From positions 62,001 through 126,000 of the forward strand of contig QHXQ01000024.1 of assembly GCA_003223935.1 (NCBI GenBank): a stretch of 64,000 nt of DNA, written 5' to 3'. The translations under genes were made by a program, and so were the position numbers. The stretch is from Acidobacteriota bacterium (GTDB taxonomy: Bacteria; Acidobacteriota; Blastocatellia; Pyrinomonadales; Pyrinomonadaceae). Below the pieces are notes generated by a model. That model did no database searches, was not told the origin of the DNA, and saw nothing but the letters and a program-made list of their open reading frames with translations. Of the stretch, positions 22,331 to 31,272 are shown piece by piece (position 1 is the first letter of the stretch; each line of letters begins with the position of its first letter).

Positions 22331-22454
22331 TGATGCACTCGGATGAAAAATTGCTCGCTCAGCGAGCCGCACATGATAGCAGGTGAGGTTCGCTCGGCGC
22401 TAATGAACAAGAAAGGCGTAACAGAATCTCACCGCAAAGAACGCAACAGGGAAA

Positions 22455-22495
22455 CGCGAAGGGCCGCAAAGAGAAAATCTTTGCGGCCCTTCGCG
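22455..22495 (-). terminator. hairpin terminator downstream of the 1034-aa secreted protein
   Basis: 18-bp perfect stem CGCGAAGGGCCGCAAAGA/TCTTTGCGGCCCTTCGCG, 5-nt loop. Confidence 0.65.
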
Positions 22496-22519
22496 GTTTG
22501 ATCGCCGTTCGGCGCTTGC

Positions 22520-25500
22520 TTATGGCACGTTCGGGCCGAAGCGCAGTTTGTACTCCGCCGAGTTCATAAAGCCGTTGACCATCGTGCGGAAGTCGGTCGG
22601 GTGCGCGTTCAGGTACGCGAGCCACGCATTATAGCCGTCCGTCTCAGGCTTGCGCCGGAGGTAGCCGTAATACTGCATGGCGACGAAGGCGAAGTTGAAC
22701 TGCTTCTGATTTACCTCTTGGCTTTCGACAATGGTGCGCAAGACATCGGCGCGCGTCTTCGCGTTCGTGCTTAGATCGTTGACGAGCGAGTTGCGCGTCG
22801 CGCCGGAGTTTGGATCGGCTGTGGTGAGCGTCGCGTTGACATTAGCGAGCAGCGTGTCCACGTATTGCGCGTTGGTCAAGCTCGAATAGCGACTGACGAA
22901 CGCGGCGCGCGTCACAAAGTCTTCCGTGAAGTCGAGCCGTTTGGCCACGACCTCGTCACCCGTCGCGCCCGTGACGCGGCGCAGGTCTGTGGCGATGTCC
23001 GCGTACTCAGGCAAGAAAGTCGGATTGTTGGCCGCGCCGAAGCTGGCTTTGTAGAACAGGAAGACGAACGTGCCTTTCAACTGAAACTCCGGCGAGCCGA
23101 AGAACGAAGACGAGACAAGGATGCGGTCGCACGCCGGATTATTCTCGACGTTCGAGCAGTTGTTCAAGACACCGACCCACGCGCTGAAGCCGCCCGGATC
23201 AGGCTCGCGCGAGAGGAAGTCTAGGTACTGTTGGCGGACGAAGTAGTTGGTCGTCTTGATCGGATTGGTGGTCGGCGCGACGGTGTCGTCGTCCGTGATC
23301 GTCACGGTCGCCATCGTCTGCGCGCCGAGCGTCGCGCCTTCGGGGTTAGCGAGCTTGATCTGGAAAGTCTCATTGCCTTCGACGTGCACGTCGTTGAAGA
23401 GCGGGATGGTGAAGGTCTTGCTGGCGTCGCCGGGCGCGAGCGTCAACGTGTCAATCGTGGTCATGTAGTCGCAGCGCGCGTAAGCTGTGCCGCGTTGCGC
23501 GGTGGCTGTCGGGTCGCAGGGGACTGCGGCCGGATCGTCAACGGTCGAGTACTCGACCGTGACCGCGCCCGCCGTGTCGCCCGTGCGCGTGACCGTGATG
23601 GTCGCGGCGTTGGACGGATCGTTCTCCGCCACAGTGTAAGCCGACGCGCTGAACTGCACGGTCGGCGTCGTATTGGTTGCGGTCTGCGTGACTGTGTACG
23701 TCAGGCTATTGGTGCTGCCTTGATTAATGATGATGTGGCCTGTGCGCGTCGTCGTGTCTGTGTTCTGCGCGACGGAGTAGCGCACGCGCCCTGTGCCTGT
23801 GCCCGAAGAGCCGGCGGTAATCGTGATCCAAGACGCATCAGAGGTAGCCGTCCAAGGGCAAGTGTTGCCGTTGCTGATCACGGTCAGACGCCCATTCGTG
23901 CCGCCGTCGGAGCGGAACGGACGCAACGCCGGGAAGATCGAATAGGTGCAGTTCGGGTCTTGATGGACGGTGAAGGTCTGGCCGGCGATGGTGAGCGAGC
24001 CGGTGCGCTGAGCGCCGGTGGTGTTGGCTGCGGCCGTGTAGTTGACCGTGCCTGCGCCGGTCGCGGTTACCGTCACCGTTCCGACCGTGAGCCAACTCGC
24101 ATTACTCGTGACTTGCGAGGCCGTCAGACCGCAACCGGGTTGCGTGGTGACGCCGACGCTGAAGCTGCCGCCCGCGGCCGGGACGTTGGCGCTCGGCTGC
24201 GCGAGCGTGTAGGTGCAAGAGGCGCTACTAACTAGGCTGAGCGTGTAATTGCCTGCGCCTGCCACCGTAAAGCTGTTGGCGTAGATGGTGTACGTACCAG
24301 TTGTTGGCAGTTGTATGAAGCCGCCTGCTTCGGGGACATGCACACTGTTCACGTTAGTGCCACTGGTATTAAATGTGTCAGCTATGTCCGTGCCGTTGGG
24401 TGCGAGTAGGATGATGAACGGGTTGAAGCTTGTAGATGACAGCGAGATACCGACCTGCTGCCCTTGCGTGCCGCTGAAGGTATATTGATCGAGGAACGAG
24501 CCATCGGCCGGTAAACGACAATCGGTGTTTGCCAGCGCGCCGTTGATGCTCTGCCCGACGGTGATCGGCGTGGTCGGACAATTACTGTTCGAGATGCTCA
24601 AGGTGATCGAGTAGGTGCCGGTCTGATTCGCCGCAGCGGAGTTAGCATAGATCGTGTACGTGCCGGTGGCCGGCAAGACGGCGACGCCTGCACCGGCAGG
24701 GATGCGCGCGTTCGTGCCGCCGCCGCCATTGTCATCCTCTGCGATGTCTGTGCCGGTGGCCGTGCCATCGGGCGCGAGCAAGATCAGGTAGGTATCGAAA
24801 CTGCTTGAGGTCATCGTGATCGATACCTGTTGATTGGCGTTCGCAGTGAACGAGTAGGCATCGAAGAAAGAGCCATCGTTGAGCTTGCAATCGCTAGTGG
24901 ACAGATCGCCATTGAGCGTCTGACCGCTCGTGATCGCGGTTGGATTGGGCGGGCAGACCTGGCCGTTGGAGCTACCGAAAGTGAGCGTGACGGAATAGTT
25001 GCCGGTTGCACCTACGTCGAACGAGTTGGCAAGGATCGAATAAGTGCCGTTCTCCGGTAGCGTGATCATGCCGGAAACTACTGGAATGCGCGAGTCGGTC
25101 GAACAGTTCGGGACATTCAACCCACAAACGCCGGTGGGCGTGTTGTCATCATCTTGGAAGCTTGAGCCGCTAGGTGCGGTCTCGCTCGGCTTGAGCAAGA
25201 AGAGGTATGTGTCAAATGCGGTCGAAGACATTGAGACGGTGACTTGCTGGCCTGCGTTGGCGCTGAAGGTGTACTCGTCGTAGAAAGAGTTGTCGGGCAA
25301 CTTGCAATCGCCGGCCGAGAGTGTGCCGTTGAGCGTCGAGCCGGGCGTGATCGGCGTCTTGGTCGGGCAACTCGTTGACGTGGGCATGACCGTCAGAGAC
25401 TTCGCGCCCTTGTCCGGCTTGGCTGTAGTCTGCTGCGGGTTGACCTGCCCGGCTTTGCGCGTCGGCGACGGCAGCTTCGGCCCTTGCTGTTTCGTGACTG

Positions 25501-25624
25501 CGCCGACGCTTTGCGCGCCGAAGTTGAAGTTCACGCCGATCAAGGCGAGCAGGCACGCGCACGCCAACAGGGTCGTGCGACGCGCGGTCTGCCACCGCGC
25601 CCGGAAGTGTCTCGTCGAATTCAT
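22520..25624 (-). CDS. large secreted protein: PPC-like repeats, BACON-like domains, Calx-beta, C-terminal DUF4214
   Basis: Signal peptide; three to four repeats of C-x-TLNGxLSxxDCKL...YTFxAxxGQQVxxxMSSxxFDTYLxLL; DASWITITAGSSGTG...(BACON); Calx-beta; FVRQQYLDFLSREPDPGGFSAWV (DUF4214). Confidence 0.88.
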   Translation of the reverse strand: MNSTRHFRARWQTARRTTLLACACLLALIGVNFNFGAQSVGAVTKQQGPKLPSPTRKAGQVNPQQTTAKPDKGAKSLTVMPTSTSCPTKTPITPGSTLNGTLSAGDCKLPDNSFYDEYTFSANAGQQVTVSMSSTAFDTYLFLLKPSETAPSGSSFQDDDNTPTGVCGLNVPNCSTDSRIPVVSGMITLPENGTYSILANSFDVGATGNYSVTLTFGSSNGQVCPPNPTAITSGQTLNGDLSTSDCKLNDGSFFDAYSFTANANQQVSITMTSSSFDTYLILLAPDGTATGTDIAEDDNGGGGTNARIPAGAGVAVLPATGTYTIYANSAAANQTGTYSITLSISNSNCPTTPITVGQSINGALANTDCRLPADGSFLDQYTFSGTQGQQVGISLSSTSFNPFIILLAPNGTDIADTFNTSGTNVNSVHVPEAGGFIQLPTTGTYTIYANSFTVAGAGNYTLSLVSSASCTYTLAQPSANVPAAGGSFSVGVTTQPGCGLTASQVTSNASWLTVGTVTVTATGAGTVNYTAAANTTGAQRTGSLTIAGQTFTVHQDPNCTYSIFPALRPFRSDGGTNGRLTVISNGNTCPWTATSDASWITITAGSSGTGTGRVRYSVAQNTDTTTRTGHIIINQGSTNSLTYTVTQTATNTTPTVQFSASAYTVAENDPSNAATITVTRTGDTAGAVTVEYSTVDDPAAVPCDPTATAQRGTAYARCDYMTTIDTLTLAPGDASKTFTIPLFNDVHVEGNETFQIKLANPEGATLGAQTMATVTITDDDTVAPTTNPIKTTNYFVRQQYLDFLSREPDPGGFSAWVGVLNNCSNVENNPACDRILVSSSFFGSPEFQLKGTFVFLFYKASFGAANNPTFLPEYADIATDLRRVTGATGDEVVAKRLDFTEDFVTRAAFVSRYSSLTNAQYVDTLLANVNATLTTADPNSGATRNSLVNDLSTNAKTRADVLRTIVESQEVNQKQFNFAFVAMQYYGYLRRKPETDGYNAWLAYLNAHPTDFRTMVNGFMNSAEYKLRFGPNVP

Positions 25625-26030
25625 CTAGCGAACCTCTTGACTTAAAAAGCTACTTGTTCAAGCGCGAAGGGCCGAAAAAGGCGAAGCCACGCGCGGGTTT
25701 GGTTGTTTGATGCGGGAGCCAGCCGCCGCGTTCGGCCCGTCGTCAATTTACAAGCGAACGAATGCGTGCATGCAAGATACGCACGCGAGGCGCTCGACGG
25801 GTGCGTCCCCTTAAAACTTGCCGGGCGCACGCCGCTAACTTTGCCACTGGGGTGCAAGTCAGACGGGCGGGCCAACGAAAGCACGAACTGAGCAACAAAC
25901 CGACCACAACTCCACGACCGTTAAAGACGCTTGCCAGCACCGATGTGCGTGGGGGAGAGAATGAATCTAATTGAAAGCAGAACGAGGGTCAAGCCAGCGT
26001 CAATAGGCGCGCGCCCGGCACTTGCGCAGC

Positions 26031-27053
26031 CTAGTTCACACCGGCCGCGCGGTCGCTGAATGCCTCGATGATGGCGCGGGCAAACTCGGAGGTTTTCGCC
26101 GTGCCGCCGATGTCGCGCGTGCGCACCTTGCCTTCGCGGAAGACTGCGAGCATGCCTTGTTCGATGCGTTCGGCCGCGTCGCGCTCGCCGATGTGACGAA
26201 GCATGAGGATAGCTGATTGCAAAAGCGCCGTCGGGTTGGCGACGCCTTGCCCGGCGATGTCGGGCGCAGAGCCGTGCACCGCTTCAAAGACCGCGCCGCG
26301 CTCGCCGATGTTCGCGCCGGGCACAAGCCCAAGACCGCCGACTAATCCAGCGCACAGATCGGAGACGATGTCGCCGTAGAGATTTTCTAGCAGCATCACG
26401 TCGAACTGTTCGGGGCGCATGACGAGTTGCATGCAGGCGTTATCCACGATCTTATCGTCGGCCGCGATCTCCGGATAATCCCGCGCCACGTTGCGGAAGC
26501 ATTCGAGAAAGAGGCCGTCCGACAACTTCATGATGTTCGCCTTGTGCACGGCCGTGATCTTCTTGCGCCCCTCGCGCCGCGCATAATCGAAGGCGAAGCG
26601 CGCGATGCGCGTCGAAGCCTTCTCCGTGATGATCTTCAGACTCTCAACCACGCCCGGCACGACGACGTGTTCAAGCCCCGCGTACAAATCTTCTGTGTTC
26701 TCGCGCACGATGACGAGATCAAGTTCGGGATAACGGCACGGCACGTTCGGCAACGCGCGCACCGGCCGGAGGTTCGCGTAGAGATCGAGCGCCTTGCGCA
26801 AGCCCACGTTGACCGAAGTGAAGCCTTTGCCGATGGGCGTCGTGATCGGCCCCTTGAGCGCGACCTTGTTGTGCAGGATCGAATCGAGCAACTCCTGCGG
26901 CAGCGTGTCGCCAAACTTCTCCAACGCCTGCGCGCCCGCGTAGTGCGTCTCCCAAGTGACTTCGACGCCCGCCGCTTCGATAATGCGCACCACCTGCGCG
27001 CTCACTTCCGGCCCGATGCCATCGCCCGGTATCAGTGTGATAATATGCTTCAT
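26031..27053 (-). CDS. NAD-dependent isocitrate dehydrogenase-type (isocitrate/isopropylmalate dehydrogenase family)
   Basis: [73 protein letters not shown]. Confidence 0.9.
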   Translation of the reverse strand: MKHIITLIPGDGIGPEVSAQVVRIIEAAGVEVTWETHYAGAQALEKFGDTLPQELLDSILHNKVALKGPITTPIGKGFTSVNVGLRKALDLYANLRPVRALPNVPCRYPELDLVIVRENTEDLYAGLEHVVVPGVVESLKIITEKASTRIARFAFDYARREGRKKITAVHKANIMKLSDGLFLECFRNVARDYPEIAADDKIVDNACMQLVMRPEQFDVMLLENLYGDIVSDLCAGLVGGLGLVPGANIGERGAVFEAVHGSAPDIAGQGVANPTALLQSAILMLRHIGERDAAERIEQGMLAVFREGKVRTRDIGGTAKTSEFARAIIEAFSDRAAGVN

Positions 27054-27057
27054 GATT

Positions 27058-27149
27058 AGTGGTCAGTGGTCAGTGGTTAGTGGTCAGTAGAAAGCGTTCA
27101 AGCGCCGCCGGCTGAACTACTGACCACTAACCACTGACCACTGACCACT
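27058..27149. repeat. heptamer (GTGGTCA) inverted repeat
   Basis: 33-bp perfect arms AGTGGTCAGTGGTCAGTGGTTAGTGGTCAGTAG (27058-27090) / 27117-27149; 26-nt loop. Confidence 0.95.
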
Positions 27150-27179
27150 TTGTTTTCCAGCATCATACCTTAAGTCGGC

Positions 27180-28370
27180 TTGAGAGTGAACGTGAGGGAG
27201 TTTGTAGAGCGCGCGGATGTGTGCGTCGTGGGCGGCGGCGTGGTCGGGTTGACCTTGGCGCGTGCGCTGGCAAGGCGCAAGCGTCATGTTGTGCTCGTCG
27301 AGCGCGGCGCGTGCGGCGCGGAGGCTTCTTGGGCGGCGGGCGGGATGCTCGCGCCGCAGTCGGAGGCGGACGCAAGCGATCCGTTCTTCGCGTTGGCCTG
27401 CGCGAGTCGCGATGCGTATCCGGCGTTCGCCGCCGCGCTGCTCGCAGAGACCGGCGTTGACATCGAACTTGATCGCACAGGCACGCTCTATCTCGCCTTC
27501 GATGAACAGGACGAAGCGGAGATCGAGCGGCGCTACGCTTGGCAAACGTCGGCCGAACTCGCCGTTGAATATCTGACGGCGACGCAAGCACGCGCGCTCG
27601 AACCACAACTTTCAACGCGCGTGCGGGCCGCGCTCCTGTTCCCGCGCGACGGGCAGGTTGAGAATCGTCGCCTCGTCGCCGCGCTCAAACGCACGCTTGA
27701 AGTTTACGGCGTGCGCGTCTTTGAGCAGACACAGGCAGAGGCGTTGCGCGTCGAGCGTGGGCGCATCGTCGGTATCGAGACGGCGCGCGGTTTTGTCGGC
27801 GCAGATGCGTTCGTCATTGCGTGCGGCGCGTGGTCTTCGCTCGTGCCGTTTGAGTTCACACCTGCGCGTGATGAAAGTCATATGAATGATGAAAGCATCG
27901 TGCCGACGGTCGAGCCTGTGCGCGGGCAGATGTTGTGCTTCGCCGCGCGCCCAGCCCTGACGCAGCACGTGCTTTATAGCCCGCGCGGTTATCTCGTGCC
28001 GCGCCGCGATGGGCGCATGCTCGCCGGTTCAACCTCAGAGCGCGCGGGCTTCACGAGGGCCGTCACCGCCGCAGGCCTGCAAGCGATCACGACGCACGCT
28101 TTGGAGATCGCGCCCGCAGTCGCCGATCTGCCGCTGCTGGATGCTTGGTCGGGCTTGCGGCCGCATGCTGCGAGTGATTGGCCCGTGCTTGGTGCATCGT
28201 CCGAAGTCCCGAACCTGTTCTACGCCGTCGGGCACTATCGCAACGGCATCCTGCTCGCGCCGCACACCGCAGACTTGCTTGCGGAGTTGATCGTCACGCA
28301 CAATATGCCGAGGGCGCTTGCCCCTTTCGCGCCCGCGCCGCCACGCCGCTCGCTCTACAGCGTCGGCTAA
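27180..28370 (+). CDS. thiO: FAD-dependent glycine oxidase ThiO-like
   Basis: DVCVVGGGVVGLTLARALARRKRHVVLVERG, WAAGGMLAPQSEAD, PVRGQMLCF, RRDGRMLAGST, GHYRNGILLAPHTADLLAELI. Confidence 0.88.
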   Translation: MRVNVREFVERADVCVVGGGVVGLTLARALARRKRHVVLVERGACGAEASWAAGGMLAPQSEADASDPFFALACASRDAYPAFAAALLAETGVDIELDRTGTLYLAFDEQDEAEIERRYAWQTSAELAVEYLTATQARALEPQLSTRVRAALLFPRDGQVENRRLVAALKRTLEVYGVRVFEQTQAEALRVERGRIVGIETARGFVGADAFVIACGAWSSLVPFEFTPARDESHMNDESIVPTVEPVRGQMLCFAARPALTQHVLYSPRGYLVPRRDGRMLAGSTSERAGFTRAVTAAGLQAITTHALEIAPAVADLPLLDAWSGLRPHAASDWPVLGASSEVPNLFYAVGHYRNGILLAPHTADLLAELIVTHNMPRALAPFAPAPPRRSLYSVG

Positions 28371-28395
28371 AAGTCCGAAGGAACAGACAGACACC

Positions 28396-29772
28396 ATGAC
28401 GCATCCCCCGAAGAGTTTGACGTGCGCGTTCATCGCACTGTTCGCGCTCTGCACCACACCGTACATGTTCGCGCAAAACCCGACGGTCAACTCCATGCGC
28501 GCGGCCGACGCGGGCAGCTCAAGCGCCTACGCGCTCTATCTCGAAGCTTCGACCTACGCGCGCCGGCGCTACACGGAACTCGAACAGGCGGGGCGCGCTT
28601 ACAACACGAACATCGTCGCGCAACTCGAACAGGAGCAGCGCGCCGTCGCCGCACGTTTCGCCGCGCTCGTCGCCGCGCGCTCGTCGCTCAACGCGACCGA
28701 CATGCTCTATCTCGGTCAGCTTTACAGTCTCGCGGACGAGTCCGACAACGCCATCAAGACGATGCGCCGTTGGCTCAGAGAGAACCCGAACGCTGCGACA
28801 GCAGACACGCAGACCGCGCGTTTCGTCATCACGCTTGAGACGGCGAAGCAGGGCGCGTTCCCCACAGCCGAGCGCGTCTTAAACGACTATCTCGCGCACG
28901 AGCAGTTGCCGCCCGATTGGGCGCGTCATTATCAACTCGAACGCGCCTTCGCCGCCGGCTATCGCATGCGCAAACAATACGAAGGCGCGGTGCTGCACGC
29001 GCAGGCTGCCATGACTGCGGCGCAGCAATGGTATCTGCAACAGCCGATGGACGCGCAGACGCGCGACGATCTCTTCTATCAATCGGCCGCTGCGCTCACC
29101 GCTCTCAACCTCGAATTCAGACAGACCGGCGCGGCGCTCGGTGCACTTCAGCAGTTGCGCAAAATAAGTGTCGCGCTCCCTTCAGCCGATCTCTATCGCC
29201 GTGCGACGATCTTGTTAGAGCGAATCGTGCCGCCAACCAATCTCATGACCGCGCCCGATGATGCGATCTTCCGCGACCGGCTCGCCGCACAGTCCGCGCC
29301 GGAGATTTTCGTCCGCGACTGGATCGATCAGAAACCCATCACGCTCGCCGCTCTGCGCGGGCGCGTCGTGCTCCTTGATTTCTGGGCCACTTGGTGCACG
29401 CCCTGTCGCGTCGCTCTGCCGCACATGAACGAGTGGCAGGCGCGCTACAAAGATCGCGGGCTAATGATCCTCGCGCTGACGCAATATCACGGCAGCATGA
29501 ATGGGCGCTCGCTCTCGGCCAAATCCGAATTGAGCCTGCTGCGCCGCTTCAAGCATCAAGAAGGGATGAACTACGCCGTCGGCGTGGACGGCCTCGGCAC
29601 AGTCTCCACGAGCTACAACGTCACCAGCATCCCGACCGCCGTACTCATAGACCGGCGCGGGCGCGTCCGCTTCATCAGCGTCGGCGCAACCGAGACCGAC
29701 ATGAACGAGATCGGGCAGATGATCGAGCGGTTGCTGAATGAGCCATCGTTGCCGATAGCCAGCAACCGATGA
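28396..29772 (+). CDS. secreted TlpA-like thioredoxin-domain protein
   Basis: Signal peptide; C-term RGRVVLLDFWATWCTPCRVALPHMNEWQARY. ATG 28396 preferred. Confidence 0.85.
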   Translation: MTHPPKSLTCAFIALFALCTTPYMFAQNPTVNSMRAADAGSSSAYALYLEASTYARRRYTELEQAGRAYNTNIVAQLEQEQRAVAARFAALVAARSSLNATDMLYLGQLYSLADESDNAIKTMRRWLRENPNAATADTQTARFVITLETAKQGAFPTAERVLNDYLAHEQLPPDWARHYQLERAFAAGYRMRKQYEGAVLHAQAAMTAAQQWYLQQPMDAQTRDDLFYQSAAALTALNLEFRQTGAALGALQQLRKISVALPSADLYRRATILLERIVPPTNLMTAPDDAIFRDRLAAQSAPEIFVRDWIDQKPITLAALRGRVVLLDFWATWCTPCRVALPHMNEWQARYKDRGLMILALTQYHGSMNGRSLSAKSELSLLRRFKHQEGMNYAVGVDGLGTVSTSYNVTSIPTAVLIDRRGRVRFISVGATETDMNEIGQMIERLLNEPSLPIASNR

Positions 29773-31148
29773 ATATAAGACTTTCAATGAAGCGAATCCT
29801 TTTAACCGGCGCGCTGTTTTTGAGTTTGCTGTTGGCTGCCGCGCCATCAATGCACGCACAATCGGGCGCGGCGCGTGGGGCGCGGAAGGCTGATCCTGCT
29901 GTGCCGGCGGCGGCGACGTTGCCGCCTTCGACGTTGCCGAGTGACGGGGCGGTGCTGTTTGCGGATGCGGACGATTATGTCGAGCGGAAGTTTGATGAGT
30001 TCAAGCGGAACAAAATGCCGTATAGCACGCTGCTCGAAGCGGAGGTGCGCAAGCAGCAGACTGAAGTTGCAGCACAGCATGCGGCGCAGCTTGTCGCGCG
30101 CGGGCAACTTAAAGGCACGGACAATTATTATCTCGGCCTGCTCTACGTGCTTGCGGGCCGGCGCGAGTTGGCACTGCCCGCGCTGCGCCGTTTCCTCGCA
30201 GAGACGCCGGACGCGAAGCCAGAGTTCTTGCAGCGCGCGCGCTATGTGCTCGCTACGCAAGACGCGAACGCGAATCAACTCGACGAAGCCGAAGCGCTGT
30301 TCGCTGCCTACGCGCAGAACGAGCCGCGCACACCCGTCGAACTCTTCCGCCTGCACAACGCGCTCGCCAACGCTGATTATCAAAACCACAAACTCGAAGC
30401 GGGCGCGGCCCATGCCGCCGCCGCTTACCAGTTGGTCAAAGACCCGCAGACAAAGCTGGCAGATCAGGCGACGCGCACGAAGTTGATCGGGGGCGCGGGC
30501 CTTGCGCTCGCAGATTTTCAGTTCAAGTTGAAGCACGACGCGGAAGCGGTCGGTGTGCTGGAAGAGCTTCTGCGTGTGGGGCTGACGATGCCTGCGGCGC
30601 ATGTCTATGACGATGCGCTCGACCGGCTCGTCGAACAAGGACACGGCGACGCCGCATGGCGCGCGTTTGAAGCGAGCGCAAACGCGGACGCGAGCGCGCC
30701 TGAGATCGCCATCGCGGAATGGATCGATCAGAAACCCGTCACGCTCGCGGCTCTGCGCGGACAGGTCGTGCTCTTGGACTTCTGGGCGACGTGGTGCGGC
30801 CCCTGCCAAGTGACGATGCCAAAGTTGAAGACGCTGCACGAGCGTTACAAAGACAAAGGGCTAATGGTCATCGGGCTGACGCAACTCTACGGGCGCGTCC
30901 GTAACGCGCCGCTCACGCCCGGCGAAGAGATCGGTTACTTGCGCGCGTTCAAAAAAGAGCAGCACCTCCCTTACGGCTTCGCCGTCGCCGCCGACGAAGC
31001 GAACGACGCGCGCTACGGCGTGCGCAACCTCCCGACCACGTTCCTCATTGATCGCAAAGGGCGCATCCGCTTCATCGCCGTCGGCGTCAACGAGCTGAAC
31101 GATCAGACGCTCGACAAGGCGATCAAGCAACTTTTAGCGGAGCAGTGA
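29769..31148 (+). CDS. secreted TlpA-like thioredoxin-domain protein, tandem paralogue
   Basis: Same layout as the preceding gene; RGQVVLLDFWATWCGPCQVTMPKLKTLHERY. ATG at 29787 also possible. Confidence 0.85.
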   Translation: MNIRLSMKRILLTGALFLSLLLAAAPSMHAQSGAARGARKADPAVPAAATLPPSTLPSDGAVLFADADDYVERKFDEFKRNKMPYSTLLEAEVRKQQTEVAAQHAAQLVARGQLKGTDNYYLGLLYVLAGRRELALPALRRFLAETPDAKPEFLQRARYVLATQDANANQLDEAEALFAAYAQNEPRTPVELFRLHNALANADYQNHKLEAGAAHAAAAYQLVKDPQTKLADQATRTKLIGGAGLALADFQFKLKHDAEAVGVLEELLRVGLTMPAAHVYDDALDRLVEQGHGDAAWRAFEASANADASAPEIAIAEWIDQKPVTLAALRGQVVLLDFWATWCGPCQVTMPKLKTLHERYKDKGLMVIGLTQLYGRVRNAPLTPGEEIGYLRAFKKEQHLPYGFAVAADEANDARYGVRNLPTTFLIDRKGRIRFIAVGVNELNDQTLDKAIKQLLAEQ

Positions 31149-31203
31149 GACAAAACGGGCAGGCGCGTTCTCTTTGCGCCCGCGCCTTAAATAAGGCGAA
31201 ATA

Positions 31204-31251
31204 AAACGAGTGGGCCGAGACAGCTTATGGATTGTCTCGGCCCACTCGTTT
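31204..31251. terminator. bidirectional intrinsic terminator between convergent genes
   Basis: 19-bp perfect stem AAACGAGTGGGCCGAGACA/TGTCTCGGCCCACTCGTTT, 10-nt loop, A-rich 5' and T-rich 3' flanks. Confidence 0.85.
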
Positions 31252-31272
31252 GATGCGCTAACCTGTCGTCGG

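Noticed and set aside
23231-24235. 334-aa plus-strand ORF
   Set aside because: Lies antisense within the well-supported 1034-aa secreted protein; Arg-rich low-complexity translation typical of GC-rich shadow ORFs.
25655-25690. CGCGAAGGGCCG sequence near the giant-protein start that resembles the terminator arm at 22455
   Set aside because: Only a short imperfect match; could be chance in GC-rich non-coding DNA.
27117-27608. ORF ending GQWSVVSGQ
   Set aside because: Tail is translated GTGGTCA heptamer repeat; the rest is antisense to thiO.
29847-30839. 330-aa minus-strand ORF
   Set aside because: Antisense to the TlpA-like CDS; no recognisable motifs.
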